Positions 38,001 to 51,039 of a stretch of DNA of 64,000 nucleotides are shown in pieces. Source of the DNA: Amphiduros pacificus (lineage: Eukaryota > Annelida > Polychaeta > Phyllodocida > Hesionidae); assembly GCA_949316495.1 (NCBI GenBank), contig OX439010.1:1183001-1247000 (forward strand). Direction: 5' to 3'. The notes below the pieces were generated by a model. It was not told the origin of the DNA and did not search any database. It saw only the letters and a program-made list of their open reading frames with translations. Positions within the stretch are counted from its first letter, which is position 1; every line of letters starts with the position of its first letter. A program made the translations under genes and the position numbers.

Positions 38001-41000
38001 CAACGGCAGCGTCACACCGGGGCCAAATATTAGTTTTGAATTTTTCAAGAATACATGCTGATCACTACAGCCTCCAAAAAAATCAAAGATGTGCATTGGG
38101 GTGAGATACACCTTCACACAATTTTTCAGAGCGACCTGAGCGATTTCTGACGTGCCGTTGATCAACGGTAACGTCAGAAAGGGGCCAAATATTGGTTTTG
38201 AATTTTTCAAGAATACATGCTGATCACTACAGCCTCCAAAAAAATCAAAGATGTGCATTGGGGTGAGATACACCTTCAAACAATTTTTCAGAGCGAGCTG
38301 AGCGATTTCTGACGTGCCGGTGATCAACGGCAGCGTCAGAAAGGGGCCAAATATTGGTTTTGAATTTTTCCAGAATACATGCTGATCACTACAGCCTCCA
38401 AAAAAATCAAAGATGTGCATTGGGGTGAGATACACCTTCAAACAATTTTTCAGAGCGAGCTGAGCGATTTCTGACGTGCCGGTGATCAACGGTTACGTCA
38501 GAAAGGGGCCAAATATTGGTTTTGAATTTTTCAAGAATACATGCTGATCACTACAGCCTCCAAAAAATTCAAAGATGTGCATTGGGGTGAGATACACCTT
38601 CAAACAATTTTTCAGAGCGAGCTGAGCGATTTCTGACGTGCCGGTGATCAACGGTAACGTCAGAAAGGGGCCAAATATTGGTTTTGAATTTTTCAAGAAT
38701 ACATGCTGATCACTACAGCCTCCAAAAAATTCAAAGATGTGCATTGGGGTGAGATACACCTTAAAATAAAATTTCATAGCCACCCAATCGATTTGTGACG
38801 TGCCGATGATCAACGGCAGCGTCACACCGGGGCCAAATATTAGTTTTGAATTTTTCAAGAATACATGCTGATCACTACAGCCTCCAAAAAAATCAAAGAT
38901 GTGCATTGGGGTGAGATACACCTTCAAACAATTTTTCAGAGCGAGCTGAGCGATTTCTGACGTGCCGGTGATCAACGGTACCGTCAGAAAGGGGCCAAAT
39001 TTTGGTTTTGAAATTTTCCAAGAATACGTGCTGATCACTACAGCCTCCAAAAAAATCAAAGATGTGCATTGGGGTGAGATACACCTTAAAATAAAATTTC
39101 AGAGCCACCCAATCGATTTGTGACGTGCCGATGATCAACGGCAGCGTCACACCGGGGCCAAATATTAGTTTTGAATTTTTCAAGAATACATGCTGATCAC
39201 TACAGCCTCCAAAAAAATCAAAGATGTGCATTGGGGTGAGATACACCTTCAAACAATTTTTCAGAGCGAGCTGAGCGATTTCTGACGTGCCGGTGATCAA
39301 CGGCAGCGTCAGAAAGGGGCCAAATATTGGTTTTGAATTTTTCCAGAATACATGCTGATCACTACAGCCTCCAAAAAAATCAAAGATGTGCATTGGGGTG
39401 AGATACACCTTCAAACAATTTTTCGGAGCGAGCTGAGCGATTTCTGACGTGCCGGTTATCAACGGTAACGTCAGAAAGGGGCCAAATATTGGTTTTGAAT
39501 TTTTCAAGAATACATGCTGATCACTACAGCCTCCAAAAAAATCAAAGATGTGCATTGGGGTGAGATACACCTTCACACAATTTTTCAGAGCGACCTGAGC
39601 GATTTCTGACGTGCCGTTGATCAACGGTAACGTCAGAAAGGGGCCAAATATTGGTTTTGAATTTTTCAAGAATACATGCTGATCACTACAGCCTCCAAGA
39701 AAATCAAAGATGTGCATTGGGGTGAGATACACCTTCAAACAATTTTTCAGAGCGAGCTGAGCGATTTCCGACGTGCCGGTGATCAACGGTTACGTCAGAA
39801 AGGGGCCAAATATTGGTTTTGAAATTTTTCAAGAATACATGCTGATCACTACAGCCTCCAAAAAAAAATCAAAGATGTGCATTGGGGTGAGATACACCTT
39901 CAAACAATTTTTCAGAGCGAGCTGAGCGATTTCTGACGTGCCGGTGATCAACGGCAGCGTCAGAAAGGGGCCAAATATTGGTTTTGAATTTTTCCAGAAT
40001 ACATGCTGATCACTACAGCCTCCAAAAAAATCAAAGATGTGCATTGGGGTGAGATACACCTTAAAATAAAATTTCATAGCCACCCAATCGATTTGTGACG
40101 TGCCGATGATCAACGGCAGCGTCACACCGGGGCCAAATATTAGTTTTGAATTTTTCAAGAATACATGCTGATCACTACAGCCTCCAAAAAAATCAAAGAT
40201 GTGCATTGGGGTGAGATACACCTTCAAACAATTTTTCAGAGCGAGCTGAGCGATTTCTGACGTGCCGGTGATCAACGGCAGCGTCAGAAAGGGGCCAAAT
40301 ATTGGTTTTGAATTTTTCCAGAATACATGCTGATCACTACAGCCTCCAAAAAAATCAAAGATGTGCATTGGGGTGAGATACACCTTCACACAATTTTTCA
40401 GAGCGACCTGAGCGATTTCTGACGTGCCGTTGATCAACGGTAACGTCAGAAAGGGGCCAAATATTGGTTTTGAATTTTTCAAGAATACATGCTGATCACT
40501 ACAGCCTCCAAAAAAATCAAAGATGTGCATTGGGGTGAGATACACCTTCAAACAATTTTTCAGAGCGAGCTGAGCGATTTCCGACGTGCCGGTGATCAAC
40601 GGTTACGTCAGAAAGGGGCCAAATATTGGTTTTGAAATTTTTCAAGAATACATGCTGATCACTACAGCCTCCAAAAAAAATCAAAGATGTGCATTGGGGT
40701 GAGATACACCTTCAAACAATTTTTCAGAGCGAGCTGAGCGATTTCTGACGTGCCGGTGATCAACGGCAGCGTCAGAAAGGGGCCAAATATTGGTTTTGAA
40801 TTTTTCCAGAATACATGCTGATCACTACAGCCTCCAAAAAAATCAAAGATGTGCATTGGGGTGAGATACACCTTAAAATAAAATTTCAGAGCCACCCAAT
40901 CGATTTGTGACGTGCCGATGATCAACGGCAGCGTCACCCCGGGGCCAAATATTGGTTTTGAATTTTTCAAGAATACATGCTGATCACTACAGCCTCCAAA

Positions 41001-42157
41001 AAAATCAAAGATGTGCATTGGGGTGAGATACACCTTCAAACAATTTTTCAGAGCGAGCTGAGCGATTTGTGACGTGCCGGTGATCAACGGTAACGTCAGA
41101 AAGGGGCCAAATATTGGTTTTGAATTTTTCCAGAATACATGCTGATCACTACAGCCTCCAAAAAAATCAAAGATGTGCATTGGGGTGAGATACACCTTAA
41201 AATAAAATTTCATAGCCACCCAATCGATTTGTGACGTGCCGATGATCAACGGCAGCGTCACACCGGGGCCAAATATTAGTTTTGAATTTTTCAAGAATAC
41301 ATGCTGATCACTACAGCCTCCAAAAAAATCAAAGATGTGCATTGGGGTGAGATACACCTTCAAACGATTTTTCAGAGCGAGCTGAGCGATTTCTGACGTG
41401 CCGGTGATCAACGGCAGCGTCAGAAAGGGGCCAAATATTGGTTTTGATTTTTTCCAGAATACATGCTGATCACTACAGCCTCCAAAAAAATCAAAGATGT
41501 GCATTGGGGTGAGATACACCTTCACACAATTTTTCAGAGCGACCTGAGCGATTTCTGACGTGCCGTTGATCAACGGTAACGTCAGAAAGGGGCCAAATAT
41601 TGGTTTTGAATTTTTCAAGAATACATGCTGATCACTACAGCCTCCAAAAAAATCAAAGATGTGCATTGGGGTGAGATACACCTTCAAACAATTTTTCAGA
41701 GCGAGCTGAGCGATTTCCGACGTGCCGGTGATCAACGGTTACGTCAGAAAGGGGCCAAATATTGGTTTTGAAATTTTTCAAGAATACATGCTGATCACTA
41801 CAGCCTCCAAAAAAAATCAAAGATGTGCATTGGGGTGAGATACACCTTCAAACAATTTTTCAGAGCGAGCTGAGCGATTTCTGACGTGCCGGTGATCAAC
41901 GGCAGCGTCAGAAAGGGGCCAAATATTGGTTTTGAATTTTTCCAGAATACATGCTGATCACTACAGCCTCCAAAAAAATCAAAGATGTGCATTGGGGTGA
42001 GATACACCTTAAAATAAAATTTCATAGCCACCCAATCGATTTGTGACGTGCCGATGATCAACGGCAGCGTCACACCGGGGCCAAATATTAGTTTTGAATT
42101 TTTCAAGAATACATGCTGATCACTACAGCCTCCAAAAAAATCAAAGATCTGCATTGG

Positions 42158-45100
42158 GGTGAGATACACCTTCAAACGATTTTTCAGAGCGAGCTGAGCG
42201 ATTTCTGACGTGCCGGTGATCAACGGTTGCGTCAGAAAGGGGCCAAATTTTGGTTTTGAAATTTTTCAAGAATATGTGCTGATCACTACAGCCTCCAAAA
42301 AAATCAAAGATGTGCATTGGGGTGAGATACACTTTAAAATAAAATTTCAGAGCCACCCAATCGATTTGTGACGTGCCGATGATCAACGGCAGCGTCACAC
42401 CGGGGCCAAATATTGGTTTTGAATTTTTCAAGAATACATGCTGATCACTACAGCCTCCAAAAAAAATCAAAGATGTGCATTGGGGTGAGATTCACCTTCA
42501 AACAATTTTTCAGAGCGAGCTGAGCGATTTCTGACGTGCCGGTGATCAACGGTTACGTCAGAAAGGGGCCAAATTTTGGTTTTGAAATTTTTCAAGAATA
42601 CGTGCTGATCACTACAGCCTCCAAAAAAATCAAAGATGTGCATTGGGGTGAGATACACCTTAAAATAAAATTTCAGAGCCACCCAATCGATTTGTGACGT
42701 GCCGATGATCAACGGCAGCGTCACACCGGGGCCAAATATTAGTTTTGAATTTTTCAAGAATACATGCTGATCACTACAGCCTCCAAAAAAATCAAAGATG
42801 TGCATTGGGGTGAGATACACCTTAAAATAAAATTTCAGAGCCACCCAATCGATTTTTGACGTGCCGATGATCAACGGCAGCGTCACACCGGGGCCAAATA
42901 TTAGTTTTGAATTTTTCAAGAATACATGCTGATCACTACAGCCTCCAAAAAAATCAAAGATGTGCATTGGGGTGAGATACACCTTAAAATAGAATTTCAT
43001 AGCCACCCAATCGATTTGTGACGTGCCGATGATCAACGGCAGCGTCACCCCGGGGCCAAATATTGGTTTTGAATTTTTCAAGAATACATGCTGATCACTA
43101 CAGCCTCCAAAAAAATCAAAGATGTGCATTGGGGTGAGATACACCTTCAAACAATTTTTCAGAGCGAGCTGAGCGATTTCTGACGTGCCGGTGATCAACG
43201 GTAACGTCAGAAAGGGGCCAAATATTGGTTTTGAATTTTTCCAGAATACATGCTGATCACTACAGCCTCCAAAAAAATCAAAGATGTGCATTGGGGTGAG
43301 ATACACCTTCAAACAATTTTTCAGAGCGAGCTGAGCGATTTCTGACGTGCCGGTGATCAACGGTTACTTCAGAAAGGGGCCAAATATTGGTTTTGAAATT
43401 TTTCAAGAATACATGCTGATCACTACAGCCTCCAAAAAAATCAAAGATGTGCATTGGGGTGAGATACACCTTCAAACAATTTTTCAGAGCGAGCTGAGCG
43501 ATTTCTGACGTGCCGGTGATCAACGGTAACGTCAGAAAGGGGCCAAATATTGGTTTTGAATTTTTCAAGAATACATGCTGATCACTACAGCCTCCAAAAA
43601 ATTCAAAGATGTGCATTGGGGTGAGATACACCTTAAAATAAAATTTCATAGCCACCCAATCGATTTGTGACGTGCCGATGATCAACGGCAGCGTCACACC
43701 GGGGCCAAATATTAGTTTTGAATTTTTCAAGAATACATGCTGATCACTACAGCCTCCAAAAAAATCAAAGATGTGCATTGGGGTGAGATACACCTTCAAA
43801 CAATTTTTCAGAGCGAGCTGAGCGATTTCTGACGTGCCGGTGATCAACGGCAGCGTCAGAAAGGGGCCAAATATTGGTTTTGAATTTTTCCAGAATACAT
43901 GCTGATCACTACAGCCTCCAAAAAAATCAAAGATGTGCATTGGGGTGAGATACACCTGAAAATAAAATTTCATAGCCACCCAATCGATTTCTGACGTGCC
44001 GTTGATCAATGGTTACGTCAGAAAGGGGCCAAATATTGGTTTTGAAATTTTTCAAAAATACATGCTGATCACTACAGCCTCCAAAAAAATCAAAGATGTG
44101 CATTGGGGTGAGATACACCTTCAAACAATTTTTCAGAGCGAGCTGAGCGATTTCTGACGTGCCGGTGATCAACGGTAACGTCAGAAAGGGGCCAAATATT
44201 GGTTTTGAATTTTTCAAGAATACATGCTGATCACTACAGCCTCCAAAAAAATCAAAGATGTGCATTGGGGTGAGATACACCTTCAAACAATTTTTCAGAG
44301 CGAGCTAAGCGATTTGTGACGTGCCGGTGATCAACGGCAGCGTCAGAAAGGGGCCAAATATTGGTTTTGAATTTTTCAAGAATACATGCTGATCACTACA
44401 GCCTCCAAAAAAATCAAAGATGTGCATTGGGGTGAGATACACCTTCAAACAATTTTTCAGAGCGAGCTGAGCGATTTCTGACGTGCCGGTGATCAACGGC
44501 AGCGTCAGAAAGGGGCCAAATATTGGTTTTGAATTTTTCAAGAATACATGCTGATCACTACAGCCTCCAAAAAATTCAAAGATGTGCATTGGGGTGAGAT
44601 ACACCTTAAAATAAAATTTCAGAGCCACCCAATCGATTTGTGACGTGCCGATGATCAACGGCAGCGTCACACCGGGGCCAAATATTGGTTTTGAATTTTT
44701 CAAGAATACATGCTGTTCACTACAGCCTCCAAAAAAATTAAAGATGTGCATTGGGGTGAGATACACCTTCAAACGATTTTTCAGAGCGAGCTGAGCGATT
44801 TCTGACGTGCCGGTGATCAACGGTTGCGTCAGAAAGGGGCCAAATTTTGGTTTTGAAATTTTTCAAGAATATGTGCTGATCACTACAGCCTCCAAAAAAA
44901 TCAAAGATGTGCATTGGGGTGAGATACACTTTAAAATAAAATTTCAGAGCCACCCAATCGATTTGTGACGTGCCGATGATCAACGGCAGCGTCACACCGG
45001 GGCCAAATATTGGTTTTGAATTTTTCAAGAATACATGCTGATCACTACAGCCTCCAAAAAAAATCAAAGATGTGCATTGGGGTGAGATTCACCTTCAAAC

Positions 45101-47351
45101 AATTTTTCAGAGCGAGCTGAGCGATTTCTGACGTGCCGGTGATCAACGGTTACGTCAGAAAGGGGCCAAATTTTGGTTTTGAAATTTTTCAAGAATACGT
45201 GCTGATCACTACAGCCTCCAAAAAAATCAAAGATGTGCATTGGGGTGAGATACACCTTAAAATAAAATTTCAGAGCCACCCAATCGATTTGTGACGTGCC
45301 GATGATCAACGGCAGCGTCACACCGGGGCCAAATATTAGTTTTGAATTTTTCAAGAATACATGCTGATCACTACAGCCTCCAAAAAAATCAAAGATGTGC
45401 ATTGGGGTGAGATACACCTTAAAATAAAATTTCAGAGCCACCCAATCGATTTTTGACGTGCCGATGATCAACGGCAGCGTCACACCGGGGCCAAATATTA
45501 GTTTTGAATTTTTCAAGAATACATGCTGATCACTACAGCCTCCAAAAAAATCAAAGATGTGCATTGGGGTGAGATACACCTTAAAATAGAATTTCATAGC
45601 CACCCAATCGATTTGTGACGTGCCGATGATCAACGGCAGCGTCACCCCGGGGCCAAATATTGGTTTTGAATTTTTCAAGAATACATGCTGATCACTACAG
45701 CCTCCAAAAAAATCAAAGATGTGCATTGGGGTGAGATACACCTTCAAACAATTTTTCAGAGCGAGCTGAGCGATTTCTGACGTGCCGGTGATCAACGGTA
45801 ACGTCAGAAAGGGGCCAAATATTGGTTTTGAATTTTTCCAGAATACATGCTGATCACTACAGCCTCCAAAAAAATCAAAGATGTGCATTGGGGTGAGATA
45901 CACCTTCAAACAATTTTTCAGAGCGAGCTGAGCGATTTCTGACGTGCCGGTGATCAACGGTTACTTCAGAAAGGGGCCAAATATTGGTTTTGAAATTTTT
46001 CAAGAATACATGCTGATCACTACAGCCTCCAAAAAAATCAAAGATGTGCATTGGGGTGAGATACACCTTCAAACAATTTTTCAGAGCGAGCTGAGCGATT
46101 TCTGACGTGCCGGTGATCAACGGTAACGTCAGAAAGGGGCCAAATATTGGTTTTGAATTTTTCAAGAATACATGCTGATCACTACAGCCTCCAAAAAATT
46201 CAAAGATGTGCATTGGGGTGAGATACACCTTAAAATAAAATTTCATAGCCACCCAATCGATTTGTGACGTGCCGATGATCAACGGCAGCGTCACACCGGG
46301 GCCAAATATTAGTTTTGAATTTTTCAAGAATACATGCTGATCACTACAGCCTCCAAAAAAATCAAAGATGTGCATTGGGGTGAGATACACCTTCAAACAA
46401 TTTTTCAGAGCGAGCTGAGCGATTTCTGACGTGCCGGTGATCAACGGCAGCGTCAGAAAGGGGCCAAATATTGGTTTTGAATTTTTCCAGAATACATGCT
46501 GATCACTACAGCCTCCAAAAAAATCAAAGATGTGCATTGGGGTGAGATACACCTGAAAATAAAATTTCATAGCCACCCAATCGATTTCTGACGTGCCGTT
46601 GATCAATGGTTACGTCAGAAAGGGGCCAAATATTGGTTTTGAAATTTTTCAAAAATACATGCTGATCACTACAGCCTCCAAAAAAATCAAAGATGTGCAT
46701 TGGGGTGAGATACACCTTCAAACAATTTTTCAGAGCGAGCTGAGCGATTTCTGACGTGCCGGTGATCAACGGTAACGTCAGAAAGGGGCCAAATATTGGT
46801 TTTGAATTTTTCAAGAATACATGCTGATCACTACAGCCTCCAAAAAAATCAAAGATGTGCATTGGGGTGAGATACACCTTCAAACAATTTTTCAGAGCGA
46901 GCTAAGCGATTTGTGACGTGCCGGTGATCAACGGCAGCGTCAGAAAGGGGCCAAATATTGGTTTTGAATTTTTCAAGAATACATGCTGATCACTACAGCC
47001 TCCAAAAAAATCAAAGATGTGCATTGGGGTGAGATACACCTTCAAACAATTTTTCAGAGCGAGCTGAGCGATTTCTGACGTGCCGGTGATCAACGGCAGC
47101 GTCAGAAAGGGGCCAAATATTGGTTTTGAATTTTTCCAGAATACATGCTGATCACTACAGCCTCCAAAAAATTCAAAGATGTGCATTGGGGTGAGATACA
47201 CCTTAAAATAAAATTTCAGAGCCACCCAATCGATTTGTGACGTGCCGATGATCAACGGCAGCGTCACACCGGGGCCAAATATTGTTTTTGAATTTTTCAA
47301 GAATACATGCTGTTCACTACAGCCTCCAAAAAAATTAAAGATGTGCATTGG
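42158..47351 (-). repeat. Pair of 2597-bp blocks in S2
   Basis: This is a tandem pair (42158-44754 and 44755-47351) matching the S1 pair at offset 12336. GTGAGATTCACC recurs at about 42485 and 45082, and CTGTTCACTACAG at about 44713 and 47310, keeping the 2597-bp spacing. The first block has GGCAGCGTCAC where its S1 and S3 equivalents have GGCAACGTCAC. Confidence 0.85.
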
Positions 47352-48830
47352 GGTGAGATACACCTTCACACAATTTTTCAGAGCGATCTGATCGATTTCT
47401 GACGTGCCGTTGATCAACGGTAACGTCAGAAAGGGGCCAAATATTGGTTTTGAATTTTTCAAGAATACATGCTGATCACTACAGCCTCCAAAAAAATCAA
47501 AGATGTGCATTGGGGTGAGATACACCTTAAAATAAAATTTCAGAGCCACCCAATCGATTTGTGACGTGCCGATGATCAACGGCAGCGTCACCCCGGGGCC
47601 AAATATTGGTTTTGAATTTTTCAAGAATACATGCTGATCACTACAGCCTCCAAAAAAATCAAAGATGTGCATTGGGGTGAGATACACCTTCAAAAAATTT
47701 TTCAGAGCGAGCTGAGCGATTTGTGACGTGCCGGTGATCAACGGTAACGTCAGAAAGGGGCCAAATATTGGTTTTGAATTTTTCAAGAATACATGCTGAT
47801 CACTACAGCCTCCAAAAAAATCAAAGATGTGCATTGGGGTGAGATACACCTTCAAACAATTTTTCAGAGCGAGCTGAGCGATTTCTGACGTGCCGGTGAT
47901 CAACGGCAGCGTCAGAAAGGGGCCAAATATTGGTTTTGAATTTTTCCAGAATACATGCTGATCACTACAGCCTCCAAAAAAATCAAAGATGTGCATTGGG
48001 GTGAGATACACCTTAAAAGAAAATTTCATAGCCACCCAATCGATTTGTGACGTGCCGATGATCAACGGCAGCGTCACACCGGGGCCAAATATTAGTTTTG
48101 AATTTTTCCAGAATACATGCTGATCACTACAGCCTCCAAAAAAATCAAAGATGTGCATTGGGGTGAGATACACCTTCAAACGATTTTTCAGAGCGAGCTG
48201 AGCGATTTCTGACGTGCCGGTGATCAACGGTTACGTCAGAAAGGGGCCAAATTTTGGTTTTGAAATTTTTCAAGAATATGTGCTGATCACTACAGCCTCC
48301 AAAAAAATCAAAGATGTGCATTGGGGTGAGATACACCTTAAAATAAAATTTCAGAGCCACCCAATCGATTTGTGACGTGCCGATGATCAACGGCAGCGTC
48401 ACCCCGGGGCCAAATATTGGTTTTGAATTTTTCAAGAATACATGCTGATCACTACAGCCTCCAAAAAAATCAAAGATGTGCATTGGGGTGAGATACACCT
48501 TCAAACAATTTTTCAGAGCGAGCTGAGCGATTTGTGACGTGCCGGTGATCAACGGTAACGTCAGAAAGGGGCCAAATATTGGTTTTGAATTTTTCAAGAA
48601 TACATGCTGATCACTACAGCCTCCAAAAAAATCAAAGATGTGCATTGGGGTGAGATACACCTTCAAACAATTTTTCAGAGCGAGCTAAGCGATTTGTGAC
48701 GTGCCGGTGATCAACGGCAGCGTCAGAAAGGGGCCAAATATTGGTTTTGAATTTTTCAAGAATACATGCTGATCACTACAGCCTCCAAAAAAATCAAAGA
48801 TGTGCATTGGGGTGAGATACACCTTCAAAC

Positions 48831-48869
48831 AATTTTTCAGAGCGAGCTGAGCGATTTCTGACGTGCCGT
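48831..48869 (-). other. Joint between S2 and S3 within a single unit
   Basis: Left of here the sequence follows 36.35-36.53 kb (offset 12336). Right of here it follows 21.78 kb onward (offset 27090). The change falls within one unit, between CTTCAAACAATTTTTCAGAG, which is like the left parent, and CCGTTGATCAACGG at about 48867-48880, which is like the right parent. The crossover kept the 162-bp register. It is the expected trace of unequal exchange joining two places about 14.75 kb apart in an S1-like superunit. Confidence 0.72.
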
Positions 48870-51039
48870 TGATCAACGGTAACGTCAGAAAGGGGCCAAA
48901 TATTGGTTTTGAATTTTTCAAGAATACATGCTGATCACTACAGCCTCCAAAAAAATCAAAGATGTGCATTGGGGTGAGATACACCTTCAAACAATTTTTC
49001 AGAGCGAGCTGAGCGATTTCTGACGTGCCGGTGATCAACGGCAGCGTCAGAAAGGGGCCAAATATTGGTTTTGAATTTTTCCAGAATACATGCTGATCAC
49101 TACAGCCTCCAAAAAAATCAAAGATGTGCATTGGGGTGAGATACACCTTCAAACAATTTTTCAGAGCGAGCTGAGCGATTTCTGACGTGCCGGTGATCAA
49201 CGGCAGCGTCAGAAAGGGGCCAAATATTGGTTTTGAATTTTTCCAGAATACATGCTGATCACTACAGCCTCCAAAAAAATCAAAGATGTGCATTGGGGTG
49301 AGATACACCTTCAAACAATTTTTCGGTGCGAGCTGAGCGATTTCTGACGTGCCGGTGATCAACGGTAACGTCAGAAAGGGGCCAAATATTGGTTTTGAAT
49401 TTTTCCAGAATACATGCTGATCACTACAGCCTCCAAAAAAATCAAAGATGTGCATTGGGGTGAGATACACCTTCAAACAATTTTTCAGAGCGAGCTGAGC
49501 GATTTCTGACGTGCCGGTGATCAACGGTAACGTCAGAAAGGGGCCAAATATTGGTTTTGAATTTTTCAATGCTGATCACTACAGCCTCCAAAAAAATCAA
49601 AGATGTGCATTGGGGTGAGATACACCTTCAAACAATTTTTCAGAGCGAGCTGAGCGATTTCTGACGTGCCGGTGATCAACGGTTACGTCAGAAAGGGGCC
49701 AAATATTGGTTTTGAATTTTTCAAGAATACATGCTGATCACTACAGCCTCCAAAAAATTCAAAGATGTGCATTGGGGTGAGATACACCTTCAAACAATTT
49801 TTCAGAGCGAGCTGAGCGATTTCTGACGTGCCGGTGATCAACGGTAACGTCAGAAAGGGGCCAAATATTGGTTTTGAATTTTTCAAGAATACATGCTGAT
49901 CACTACAGCCTCCAAAAAATTCAAAGATGTGCATTGGGGTGAGATACACCTTAAAATAAAATTTCATAGCCACCCAATCGATTTGTGACGTGCCGATGAT
50001 CAACGGCAGCGTCACACCGGGGCCAAATATTAGTTTTGAATTTTTCAAGAATACATGCTGATCACTACAGCCTCCAAAAAAATCAAAGATGTGCATTGGG
50101 GTGAGATACACCTTCAAACAATTTTTCAGAGCGAGCTGAGCGATTTCTGACGTGCCGGTGATCAACGGTACCGTCAGAAAGGGGCCAAATTTTGGTTTTG
50201 AAATTTTCCAAGAATACGTGCTGATCACTACAGCCTCCAAAAAAATCAAAGATGTGCATTGGGGTGAGATACACCTTAAAATAAAATTTCAGAGCCACCC
50301 AATCGATTTGTGACGTGCCGATGATCAACGGCAGCGTCACACCGGGGCCAAATATTAGTTTTGAATTTTTCAAGAATACATGCTGATCACTACAGCCTCC
50401 AAAAAAATCAAAGATGTGCATTGGGGTGAGATACACCTTCAAACAATTTTTCAGAGCGAGCTGAGCGATTTCTGACGTGCCGGTGATCAACGGCAGCGTC
50501 AGAAAGGGGCCAAATATTGGTTTTGAATTTTTCCAGAATACATGCTGATCACTACAGCCTCCAAAAAAATCAAAGATGTGCATTGGGGTGAGATACACCT
50601 TCAAACAATTTTTCGGAGCGAGCTGAGCGATTTCTGACGTGCCGGTTATCAACGGTAACGTCAGAAAGGGGCCAAATATTGGTTTTGAATTTTTCAAGAA
50701 TACATGCTGATCACTACAGCCTCCAAAAAAATCAAAGATGTGCATTGGGGTGAGATACACCTTCACACAATTTTTCAGAGCGACCTGAGCGATTTCTGAC
50801 GTGCCGTTGATCAACGGTAACGTCAGAAAGGGGCCAAATATTGGTTTTGAATTTTTCAAGAATACATGCTGATCACTACAGCCTCCAAGAAAATCAAAGA
50901 TGTGCATTGGGGTGAGATACACCTTCAAACAATTTTTCAGAGCGAGCTGAGCGATTTCCGACGTGCCGGTGATCAACGGTTACGTCAGAAAGGGGCCAAA
51001 TATTGGTTTTGAAATTTTTCAAGAATACATGCTGATCAC

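Larger units (their letters stand above)
36765..48869 (-). repeat. Superunit S2 (about 12.1 kb)
   Basis: The left part (36.77-38.40 kb) copies 20.39-22.02 kb at offset 16379. After about 38.40 kb it matches 26.06 kb onward at offset 12336 through to about 48.87 kb. S2 therefore has one 3564-type block, shortened by about three units (479 bp), followed by the 27.5-29.8 kb group and both 2597-bp blocks. Private single-base changes such as AATATTGTTTTTG near 47284 and CTTCAAAAAATTT near 47691 are found only here. It ends at a joint with S3 inside one unit. Confidence 0.68.
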
